From Sarocladium kiliense (Eukaryota; Ascomycota; Sordariomycetes; Hypocreales; Sarocladiaceae): 64,000 bases of DNA. This document shows positions 32,700 through 41,887 of this stretch, piece by piece; positions within the stretch are counted from its first letter, which is position 1, and the number at the start of each line of letters is the position of its first letter. The DNA is taken from positions 744,001 to 808,000 of the forward strand of contig JAUZTG010000012.1 of assembly GCA_030734395.1 (NCBI GenBank), read 5' to 3'. A program made the translations under genes and the position numbers. The notes below the pieces were generated by a model. The model saw only the letters and a program-made list of their open reading frames with translations. It was not told the DNA's origin and did no database searches.

Positions 32700-34998
32700 A
32701 TGCTCTTTGCAGAGGAAGACGCGCCGGCGCTCAAGACGTGGATCGTCAAGCGCATTGAGAATACGTGAGACTTCAGCAACCCTGCCGCATATTGACCATA
32801 CTGACTGGTATGAAAGATCCGATGCCGATGCCGATGTTCTCGCCGAATACGTGATCGCCCTCCTTAGGCACGATGGCGACCGCAAGTCTGTCCGCGAGCT
32901 CTGCGAGCAAGAGATCCCTGACTTTTTGACCGAGGGTAGGTGGCCGCTTGAGGAATAAAGAAGACGAGGCTGACTGAAGGCAACAGATCCAAAGGCCTTT
33001 CTAGACGACGTGTTTGAAGCTATCGACCACAAATCATACCTCCCCGGGGCACGACAGCCACCCTCGCGACTTGCACCAACGACACAAAGCGCTGCGAATT
33101 CGTCCTCGACCCAGGCTCCAAGCCTCGGCCCATCGGGCCCTAGAAAACGTGGTTATGATGACATCGGAGATGTCAACATGGGGAACAGTGCCGCTGCAGC
33201 ATTCGAAAGTAGCCGATCCATGAAGCAGCCTCGGCGAAGCAACCACCACGTTGATCGATGGGGTGGAGGCCAGAACAGCTTTGCTCCAGATATGGGCCAC
33301 GCATCTCAGTTCCCGCCGCTCCCACCATTTGATCCGAACAATCCGATGGAGGCTATGCTTCAGATGCAAGCAATGGGCTTAATACCACCGTTTCAGCCTC
33401 CGCCCCCAATGCGAGGAGGACGGAATCAAGGAAGGCGTCGAGGTCGGTGCCGCGACTTCGACAGGAAAGGCTACTGCTCACGAGGGGTCAACTGTCAGTA
33501 TGATCATGGAAGCGAACTTCCGTTCGTGCCTCCGCCAGTGGACATGCTCGATTATGGTATGGAAATTTCCCAATACTTCACAGAAGGCAATCTCCAACAA
33601 AGTGCAAACTTGCTAACTGGGACTAGACAATGACTCTAATAAAGTTAATATCATGCTGTCAAATCCGAGCGTGCAACACGGTTCTGATGCACCCCAGCGT
33701 GGACGAGAGCGTCGGAAAGGCCGAGGGAATCGCAAAGGCGGTGGGCGCGCTCCTTTCTCCGCCGAGGGCCCTGTCACAGATAAGACGAAGACAAGCATTG
33801 TCGTCGAGAGCATACCGGAGGACCATTTCAGCGAGGAGGCGGTGCGCGGCTTCTTTTCACGATTCGGTGAGATTCAGGAGGTCTCCATGCAGCCATACAA
33901 GCATCTTGCCATTGTCAAGTACGATAGCTGGGCAGCTGCCAATGCAGCATACAAGTCTCCGAACCCAATCTTCGATAATCGTTTTGTCAAAGTCTTCTGG
34001 TACAAGGATCCAGGCGAGTCATTACCGCCTTCTGTACCACTGAACGGATCAGACCCTCACACCGCAGAGCCGGAGCCCGAGATTGACATGGAGGAGCTGG
34101 CAAGACGTCAGGAAGAAGCGCAGCAAAAGTTCCGAGAACGGGAAGCGAAGCGAGCGGAACTAGAACAGCAGCGACAGGCGATCGAGCAGCAGCAGCAAGA
34201 ACTTCTCGTCAAGTATCGAGAGGCGACAGAAGCACTGCAAGCTAAACTATCGGCCAAGGATGGCACAGCCAGCGGAGGGACAGAACGACTGCGTGCTCAG
34301 CTCGCAGCGCTGGAGTCCGAGGCCAAAATCCTTGGTATCGATCCTAATGCGACCGATGATGGTGCGTCGGTCTCAGAGTATGGCGCAGGGTATCCTCCGC
34401 CACGTGGAGGATATCGGGGCCGTGTTCGAGGTAGAGGCAGAGGTGGGAGAGGCCGCGGAAGTTTCCGAGGTGTTGGGGACAGGCATGCCGCATACGCGCA
34501 ATTCTCACTCGATAATCGGCCACGCAAGATCGCGATCAAGGGGGCAGACTTTAGTGTGCCAGAGCAGGATGAAAAGCTGCGGCAATTCCTACTTGTGAGT
34601 CAAGCTGCTTGAACCTGTTGGGGACTGTTGAGTAACCAGTTGACTAACTTAACTAGAATATGGGCGAGTTTGATTCCGTGGACACGGACTCTGCGGTAAC
34701 GCACATCTCCTTTAGAGATCGCAAGACAGCAGAGCGGGCCTTCCACTCATTAAACGGCAAGGAGCTGGGCGGTGTCGAAGGAATGCTGGAGCTGTCTTGG
34801 GTCAGTACTCCATTGCCACCTGTTACTGCTTCAGCGTCCGCACCATCTGAAACAAATAATGGTGGTGGTGGTGGCGGTGGGGGCAGCGGTGCAGACGAGG
34901 AAATGGAAGATGGTGAGATCGAGGGCTCAGAGGAGGGTGAGATGCAGGATGATAGACATGATGAGAGGGGGGAAGATAGAGACTACGATGCATGGTAA
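32700..34998 (+). CDS. rmn1: PWI-like, CCCH and RRM RNA-binding protein, RBM26/27 (Rmn1) type
   Basis: A 687-residue nuclear RNA-binding protein from exons 32700-32764, 32817-32935, 32987-33556, 33627-34594 and 34657-34998. The N-terminal PWI-like domain (about 1-85) contains LKTWIVKRIEN, DADVLAEYVIALL and FEAIDHKSYLPG, as in RBM26/27. A CCCH finger (CRDFDRKGYCSRGVNCQYDH) lies at about 216-235 and an RRM (TSIVVESIPEDHF onward) at about 307-375. A Glu/Gln/Arg coiled coil, an RGG-rich patch near 510-535 and a degenerate second RRM follow, with an acidic tail preceded by a poly-Gly run from a GGT repeat. RBM26/27 and S. pombe Rmn1 act with MTREC/PAXT-type complexes in nuclear RNA decay; that role is inferred from domain order. 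Every splice is supported by frame continuity. Confidence 0.88.
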
Positions 34999-35579
34999 AA
35001 CGGCCGCTTGTATCTGTCTCAATGCAAACGAGATCAACGGTGTACTACATCATTGACAACGACGTTGTTCCTTTGCACGTGAGGAGTCTGCGACGAATGG
35101 TGCCTTTGTTTTATGTTGCACTTCACCATCAAACAGATCGAACAGCTGTGACTTGGCGCTATGCGAACTCTCTGGTGCTCAAGATCATCATAGTGATGGA
35201 CAATCACTGCTCTAACATCGCTGTTTATGAACTCGAGTCAAGCATAACTTCAGTGACCCTGGCTCGCTGTGAGTCACGGCGCCGGCCTTTGCCAGCCCGT
35301 ACGTGATAACATCACTACCGCGTAGCATTTGACTAGACCAAATTTTTCGACACACAAGGCAAAGGCCCAAGGCTCCGGAAATTAAACGTCGCCTTTCAAA
35401 AGAATGTCGAATGTGAAGCCGTCATGAGGAATCGCTACAGGCGATGGACGAGGTGATAGCCCCTCAGGCCCTTGTATCAGCCCCCTTCACCACCAACATA
35501 CGCAATATATGAAATCTAATTATATCAAAAAGATTGAATGCCCATCATCGGTCATTTGAGCAGAGCAGGAAAAAAAGAC
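34999..35579. other. Intergenic, no gene seen
   Basis: This holds the 3' region of the RNA-binding protein gene and the downstream flank of the tRNA. Nothing else is recognisable. Confidence 0.5.
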
Positions 35580-35586
35580 AAAAAAA
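35580..35586 (-). terminator. RNA polymerase III T-run terminator
   Basis: Seven consecutive T on the minus strand, two bases after the tRNA discriminator base. A second seven-T run follows at 35570-35576. Confidence 0.75.
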
Positions 35587-35588
35587 TC

Positions 35589-35695
35589 GGGCTTCACCGG
35601 TATTCGAAACCGGGGCCTCCTGCAATAGCGAGTCTTGAGAATCGCGGACTTCAAGTTAACCCGAAGCAGGAATCATACCACTAGACCATGAAGCC
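35589..35695 (-). tRNA. tRNA-Pro (anticodon CGG) with intron
   Basis: The acceptor stem GGCTTCA pairs perfectly with TGAAGCC. The D arm contains GTCTAGTGGTATGA (A box) and the T arm is CCGGT-TTCGAAT-ACCGG (B box). The anticodon stem is CCTGC/GCAGG with loop TTCGGGT, giving anticodon CGG (reads CCG, proline) and G37 as in other proline tRNAs. A 35-base intron (35625-35659) sits at the canonical place one base 3' of the anticodon. The mature length is 72 including the discriminator C. Confidence 0.92.
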
Positions 35696-37382
35696 GAAGT
35701 ATGAGTTGATAACCCATTTGTTGATAGCCGAGCTAGTTATAGCGCCTTATATAGCCCGTGAACCGGCGTGCGCAGCTCAACCCTTGCGACTTTTGCTTCT
35801 TGACGTAACAATTTGCATTAATGAGCTGCAATGAGCTACAAAAACGAAAGCCGCTTTTCGATCTTTAGCTCTCAATAATTCCGAGTCATTGATCGTCAAG
35901 TCAAGCAGCTCACTAGCAAGATAAGAAACTTGTTTCATCGACGATCATAATATGTAGCTCCGATCCACCTTAGCTGCAGCGAGTCCCCTGCTGGGCCAAA
36001 TCTTCCGCATCATGATCTTGAAAATTGCATCATCTCTCATCCACCCCGATCTCTCTCGCCGGAGTGATCTCATTCAACGCTGTCATAGTGAATGCGCTTG
36101 CGCCAAGCCTGATACATGGCGGAGCAGAACCCACGAGCTCGCAACTCCTCACACCGCACAGATGCAGACAACAATCGTGAGATTGGGATAATCGGCAGGA
36201 AAACGTCCAAGAGCCAGGCAGCGCAGGTCACGTTTCCAATATTCCCTGATGTTTCCTGCGAACAAAGGCTCGATTGCCTACGGGCGTCCTTGGCCGCATT
36301 TTGTTTTGTCTATGACCATACTTGGCGTAGGAGTCCTGGCTGACCACCAAGGCGCGAAGGACTTGTGTTTCAATGCTGCGTCCTTTGCCTGTTTTCTTCA
36401 TGCATGGGATGCCCAACCACATATGCAAAATTTAAGAACGAACAAAATCCTATCTTCATTGGCGGAATGAGTATATTCTCTGCGTTGACAGCGGCACACC
36501 GTCGGACATTTGAGTTTATCATGGCTCAAAGCCTCCGTAGCTCTCTCCATCACCAATTCTCAAAGGCACTTTGCCGATCGGTCAAGAGTACAAACCGGTC
36601 CACATGGCCGGCCGAAACCCCCCGGCACAACAAGGAAACAGCGCACGATGATGCCAAGTATCGGGCGAGCAATGCTTCGCCAAAATGATGTTATCCCGGA
36701 GGCGCACGGAGTCCCAAGCCTTAAGCGAAGGGACCCTTACTCCTCCTCCCTTACCCAATAGCCCCATCCGGGTAACTTGTTAGGCATTATTGGATAACCG
36801 TCCGAGCTCCATCCATGACATAGCCACCCTGACAACTCATCGCGAAACCACCTACAACCTGATCGGGCAAATTGGGAACAGACGGGGCGGCGGCATGCAA
36901 GGGCTGACGCCCTGTGAGATCGTAAAGATACCAATACCAAGACAACTCGATCCTAAAGCATTCTCAATACTTTGCGCCTGCGCCGCTTCGTTTTGTTACG
37001 AAGCATCTTGGCATGTTCTAGCCTCTCCATTCTCTATACGCGCTCGCGCCCGATTTTAGTGCAATCTGAGCCCTTGGTTTCGACCTTTCGACGGATCGGG
37101 AATTGAGTTTCCTAGTACTCGCGAAACGCTTCATCATGACCCTCGTGTGAGGGGCCACTAATAGCTATTTTTCTCTAGCCCTGTCTATTTCCAGTGGCCG
37201 TGGTGTGCCAGATTTCCCAAATGTAGACTTCGGGCGTTACGTGTGCACTTTTCCATGGCAGCTGGTCACATATAAGTAGGAAACTGGGTACACACTTTCA
37301 CCATGGGACGCCCGTGATTCACCGTTTTGTTACTCCGTTTCTCTTTGTTCCTCATCGTTGCGCGAAGTCCTTTACAGCAGAT
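35696..37382. other. Intergenic, no gene seen
   Basis: 1.7 kb with only short overlapping frames. An ATATAAG word at 37270-37276, about 110 bases before the FAD oxidoreductase ATG, is a candidate TATA element for that gene. Confidence 0.5.
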
Positions 37383-39188
37383 ATGAGGAGTTCACTGTTC
37401 GCATGTTGCTTGCTTAAGCTCCTGGTCTCATGGCTCTTCATCTCGCCGCTGGCCACCTCCAGTACCACCAGTACCACCACTTCGCAATTAACAGAGCGCG
37501 ACACCTCAACTCACGAATATGATGTTGTCATCTATGGCAATACCGTTGCTGCGTTAGCTGCTGCTATCCAGACCATCCGTATGGGAAAGACCGCGGTCGT
37601 TGTCTCTCCTCGAAGCACACTAGGAGGGTTGACCACATCAGGGCTTGGGTGGACGGATGCGAAGGATGGCCGTGCTGTCACTGGCATTGCTCGCGAATTC
37701 TACGGAAAGGTTTTTGATCGTTATCAAAACGACTCTCTGTGGACGCAAGAGCCGCGACAGACCTACGTGGACAGAAGGATCAGGGCACAACCAGGCCTGG
37801 CCATTGACGAGGAGCGCAAACTTCAATGGACCTTCGAACCTAAGGTCGCCGAGGCGATCTGGGAAGACTGGGTCAAGGAAGAGAAGGTTCCCATTTTTAG
37901 GAGCACGGCTATCAAACGTTCCAAGGATGGAGTGACCAAAGATGGAGCCACCATCACGTCACTAGTGTCAGAAAACGGCACTGAGTTCCGGGGCAAGATG
38001 TTTATTGACGCAGGGTATGAGGGTGATCTCATGCACGTGGCCGGAATTCCATGGAGCATTGGTCGCGAAAGTGAAGAGGAGTATAACGAGTCGACTGCGG
38101 GAACCAGGATCAACGGCTTCGGTAAGAGATCCGTCGACATTGATCCCTACGTGAAGAAAGGCGACCCGGAAAGTGGCTTAATCGAAGGCATCCAGCGAGT
38201 GATCGAAGATCCAGAATCAGTTGAAGGCAAGGCGGATGACCTTCGAATTCAGGCATACAACTATCGCCTATGCTTAACGAGAGAAAAGGACAACCAAGTC
38301 CCATTCTCGAAGCCCGACGACTACAGAGAAGAAACCTACGAGATCCTCTTCCGATACATCGACACGGGCTACAGAGGCAAGTTCTTTACAGCCTCGCCTA
38401 TGCCCAACTTTAAAACCGACACAAATTCCGCGGGTCAGGTCAGCACGGATCTGCTGGGCGGCTGCTTCAACAAAGACTCGAGCTACCCGGACTGGTCCTA
38501 CAAGGAGCGAGAGGAATCAGCACAAGTACATAAGACGTGGACGCAGGGTCTTCTCTACACCCTTGCCAATCATGAGCGCGTTCCCAAATCCATCCGCGAC
38601 AACGTTGGCGCATGGGGCTATGCGAAAGATGAGTTCGTCAGCAACGACAACTGGCCGTACGAGTTGTACATCCGTGAAGGTCGGCGCATGCGCGGTGTAT
38701 ACACGATGAAGCAGAGCGACATCACGAGTCCAAAGGACTTCTCTAACGACGGTGTCGCCGCAATGGGCTCTTACAGGTTCGACGTCCACCGTGTCGAGCG
38801 CGTTGTCGTGGACAATCAAACTTACAACGAGGGCGAGGTCGGAGGTCCGAAGATCGCTCCCTTCCCCATCCCTTACAACGCCATTGTCCCCGAAGCCAAG
38901 GACGCAACGAACTTCCTCAACCCGATCACCTTGAGCAGCTCACATATTGCCTTCTCGGCGATTCGCATGGAACCCACGTATATGATGCTCGGACAGAGTG
39001 CGGGTACAGCGGCAGTTCTCGCGATCGAGAAAGGAGTGACTGTCCAGGACCTGGACCGAGGAAACTTGAGTAAGACGCTGAAGGCAAATGGAGAGATCGA
39101 CAGTGCAGGTTGCGCAACAGGCGCGACTGGTATTGCTGGCCTCTGCGTCGTTGTTTCGTTTCTGTATGCCGTTATCAGCAGCGCATAG
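37383..39188 (+). CDS. Secreted FAD-dependent oxidoreductase, likely GPI-anchored
   Basis: An intronless frame of 601 residues from the ATG at 37383; the frame extends upstream but only through non-ATG codons. The signal peptide is MRSSLFACCLLKLLVSWLF. The dinucleotide-binding start is YDVVIYGNTVAALAAAIQ, a variant of the FAD Rossmann motif in which the later glycines are replaced, followed by the family landmark TLGGLTTSGLGWTD. This fits the FAD_oxidored (PF12831) family, found in secreted bacterial and fungal proteins often of unknown substrate. Conserved later blocks include EGDLMHVAGIPWSIGRESEEEY, NDNWPYELYIREGRRMRG and the flavin-proximal MLGQSAGTAAVLAI. The C-terminus ends in a hydrophobic stretch (GLCVVVSFLYAVISSA) after small residues, consistent with GPI attachment. 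The substrate is unknown. Confidence 0.82.
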   Translation: MRSSLFACCLLKLLVSWLFISPLATSSTTSTTTSQLTERDTSTHEYDVVIYGNTVAALAAAIQTIRMGKTAVVVSPRSTLGGLTTSGLGWTDAKDGRAVTGIAREFYGKVFDRYQNDSLWTQEPRQTYVDRRIRAQPGLAIDEERKLQWTFEPKVAEAIWEDWVKEEKVPIFRSTAIKRSKDGVTKDGATITSLVSENGTEFRGKMFIDAGYEGDLMHVAGIPWSIGRESEEEYNESTAGTRINGFGKRSVDIDPYVKKGDPESGLIEGIQRVIEDPESVEGKADDLRIQAYNYRLCLTREKDNQVPFSKPDDYREETYEILFRYIDTGYRGKFFTASPMPNFKTDTNSAGQVSTDLLGGCFNKDSSYPDWSYKEREESAQVHKTWTQGLLYTLANHERVPKSIRDNVGAWGYAKDEFVSNDNWPYELYIREGRRMRGVYTMKQSDITSPKDFSNDGVAAMGSYRFDVHRVERVVVDNQTYNEGEVGGPKIAPFPIPYNAIVPEAKDATNFLNPITLSSSHIAFSAIRMEPTYMMLGQSAGTAAVLAIEKGVTVQDLDRGNLSKTLKANGEIDSAGCATGATGIAGLCVVVSFLYAVISSA

Positions 39189-39686
39189 GCAGCGGACATG
39201 ACCTTTCATTGCAGGTGTTCCGGAGTCTAGCGATGGGAATTTCTTTCTTTTCTGGGGTAACACATAGCATTTGAGTGAAGATATAGACATAGATCATGAC
39301 TTACCTCAGGGGCATATTGCCTCGCATCTGCGTTCCATATCGTCCCTGGTCTTGAGTCGTTGTAAGTGTGATTGCTTCCGATGTTCGGTGCCGGGCATTG
39401 CCTCCCAAGCAGAACATCTCTCATTTAACATAATTTGCACAGATAATTGCCCTGAATGTCAGTAATCAAAGGAACATATATTCCGGTACTGGCCTTGCCG
39501 AGGTGAATCAACTGTGTCATGTTGTGTAATGAGGCGAAGAGACACTCACGGCAGCCTGACCCACCGCTGTGATTGTGGCGCACGTCACGACCGCCAGACA
39601 CCCTCGTCCTCACCCAAAGGCACCCCATCGTCTGGCATCTTCCCCCCAAAACATCCTCAACCCGCCCGTCAGCATGATCATCTACG
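39189..39686. other. Intergenic, no gene seen
   Basis: Short spacer between two plus-strand genes. An ATG at 39674 is out of frame with the downstream ligase and would make a short upstream frame if it lies in the leader. Confidence 0.5.
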
Positions 39687-41603
39687 ATGGTGTTTCCGGG
39701 CCTACTCACCTCGGCTGACCGGTCCTCATCCAGCCGCTCCAAGTCCAGCGCTGAGATCGACTTCCAGACCGACTTCATCTCCGACGAGGCGCAGCTCCCG
39801 TGCGTGCCTCCCGAGCGACCCGATCTCCGCGAGCTGAACAACAGTCTCGATGCCTTGTCTGCCGTCTTTCCCGATATCCAGATCGAAGTGTTTCGAGAGC
39901 TGCTGTCCCACTTTGACGGCGAGTCTAGACTAGCTCTTGTTGCGGATGCGCTGCTCAAGAACCGGGTAGGATGGGTTCAGGGAAGATGGAAGGGTCTCGA
40001 TGCGCAGGGGCCCGGTGTCTCGCGCGGGGATGCCTTCAGGAGCAAAGAATATAAGCAGGCTGTTGCATCACTAGCGTGGCGCGAGTTCAAGGGCTTGTCA
40101 CGGTCGACCATCAACGCTGTGCTTGCAGAGACGAACTACTACTATCTCGACGCGAGGCAGACCCTCGTCGGGCTGTCAGCGCAATCATGGCGATTCAACC
40201 TCTCGTCGCTGCTCCTCAGACGGAAACCGGTCGCCACAGGCGAGGCAGAGAACCACCCCCTGGTGGTGTGGCGGTCCACGGGTCGAGGATCCATCATACC
40301 GACGATACGGACGACTGGCCATGCTGAGCTGGATCGCGAGCTCTTCGACGCCCTGGTGCGACCGCTCAAAGAGCGAGAGAGGCAGGAACGGGAAGCCAAA
40401 GATCGAGTGCTCGCCGTGGTCCTGAATAATGAGGAGGCGGAGGCAAACGATGCGACACACGAATGCACGTGCTGCTTCACAACAGGACCGTTTGAGGAGT
40501 TCACGCATTGCAACAGGGAAGGGCATATGGTCTGCTTCCGATGCGTACAGCACTCCATCAAAGAGGCACTCTTCGGTCAAGCATGGCAGAGCAGCATCAA
40601 TCACGAGTTTGGCGCCTTGCGTTGCGTAGCTGTAGAAGGAGACACTTGCCCAGGCTACATCCCCTACGAACACATCCGACGGGCTATGATGGAGGAGGGC
40701 CAAGGTCCAGGGATCCTGCACCGGCTAGACCAACGACTTGCCGAGCATACGGTTGTTGCGTCAGGCTTGCCGTTGATCCGCTGTCCGTTCTGCAGCTACG
40801 CTGAAATCGACGACATCTACACTCCGCCGCGAGAAGCTCCCTTGCGAGTGAAAGCCGACAGCATATACCAGCTCTGCTTCATTCTCGTCTGTATAGGAAC
40901 GGTGCCCTTTTTCTTCTCAACACTCGTCATATCTTCAATATTGTGTCTCCTTTTGAGCACGCGGCAAACGTTTGGAGACTACATCCGGGCCCAGTGGCGA
41001 CAAGCTCTCAGCAGACATCAAAGACGGCGGCGGGGCTTACGATTCTCTTGTCAGAACCCCGAGTGTCTTCGTGCGTCTTGTCTTTCGTGTCACAAATCCT
41101 GGTCAGACATTCATGTCTGCAACGAGTCCTCGCTTGTCGCGTTACGAACCCAGGTCGAGCAAGCGATGAGCATGGCTGTCAAGCGTGTCTGCCCCAAGTG
41201 CAACATGTCGTTCGTGAAGAACGCCGGCTGCAATAAGCTGACCTGTCCCTGCGGGTACAAGATGTGCTACGTCTGTCGTGCCGATCTTACAGAAGAGGGA
41301 TACCGTCACTACTGCGACCACTTCCGCCCCGATGGCGACCCTCGCCCCTGTACCGAGTGTGATCGCTGCAATTTATGGGAGTCAGAAGATACGGAGGAAG
41401 TACTGCGCCAGGCAAGGATAGAGGCGGAGCGCAAATGGCGCGATGCAGAGAAACGTGACTTGTCAGACGGTGAAAGGGCGTTTCTCCAGACAGGCTTCGC
41501 AACCCAGGCCGGGGACTACTCAATCGAGAGGCTAATCCTCAGAGGGAAGATACCATCATTAGCGGAGGTTCTTGATGTTGTTGTTGAAACGATCTTTGCA
41601 TGA
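39687..41603 (+). CDS. RBR E3 ubiquitin ligase, RNF216-like, with membrane segment
   Basis: An intronless 638-residue protein. The N-terminal 250 residues resemble CUE/UBA-like helical regions (LDALSAVFPDIQIEVFRELL). RING1 starts near 260 (CTCCFTTGPFEEFTHC), the BRcat region includes CPFCSY and CQNPECLRASCLSCHKSW, and RING2 begins near 502 (CPKCNMSFVKNAGCNKLTCPCG). Cys515, in the AGCN motif, is at the position of the catalytic cysteine of RBR ligases such as parkin. RBR enzymes accept ubiquitin from an E2 onto this cysteine before transfer to substrate. Unusually, a ~32-residue hydrophobic stretch (about 393-424, with LCFILVCIGTVPFFF) lies between the first Cys pair of BRcat and the rest, enough for one helix or a hairpin. 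Its substrate is unknown. Confidence 0.87.
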   Translation: MVFPGLLTSADRSSSSRSKSSAEIDFQTDFISDEAQLPCVPPERPDLRELNNSLDALSAVFPDIQIEVFRELLSHFDGESRLALVADALLKNRVGWVQGRWKGLDAQGPGVSRGDAFRSKEYKQAVASLAWREFKGLSRSTINAVLAETNYYYLDARQTLVGLSAQSWRFNLSSLLLRRKPVATGEAENHPLVVWRSTGRGSIIPTIRTTGHAELDRELFDALVRPLKERERQEREAKDRVLAVVLNNEEAEANDATHECTCCFTTGPFEEFTHCNREGHMVCFRCVQHSIKEALFGQAWQSSINHEFGALRCVAVEGDTCPGYIPYEHIRRAMMEEGQGPGILHRLDQRLAEHTVVASGLPLIRCPFCSYAEIDDIYTPPREAPLRVKADSIYQLCFILVCIGTVPFFFSTLVISSILCLLLSTRQTFGDYIRAQWRQALSRHQRRRRGLRFSCQNPECLRASCLSCHKSWSDIHVCNESSLVALRTQVEQAMSMAVKRVCPKCNMSFVKNAGCNKLTCPCGYKMCYVCRADLTEEGYRHYCDHFRPDGDPRPCTECDRCNLWESEDTEEVLRQARIEAERKWRDAEKRDLSDGERAFLQTGFATQAGDYSIERLILRGKIPSLAEVLDVVVETIFA

Positions 41604-41887
41604 TTGGCGAAGGCGATGGGTTTTTTATCTCTTGTTTCATACTATTTCTAGAAAAGGGGGTTTCAAGATTGGCTGGCGTTTTGGGCGGAATACATGGCGA
41701 CTCTTCTTTCGAACACACAACTCGCGGAATACGACAACCGCAAGTGACATAGGAGGAAGGAAAAGCGGTTCACTTGTCTTATACTTGAAGGCACAGGAAA
41801 AAGGGACGCTATATTAATACATGACCTGATGCATAAGCACAATACCTTTCTAAACACGGTAGATCACTGCCTGGCCCCTCAGGGCTT

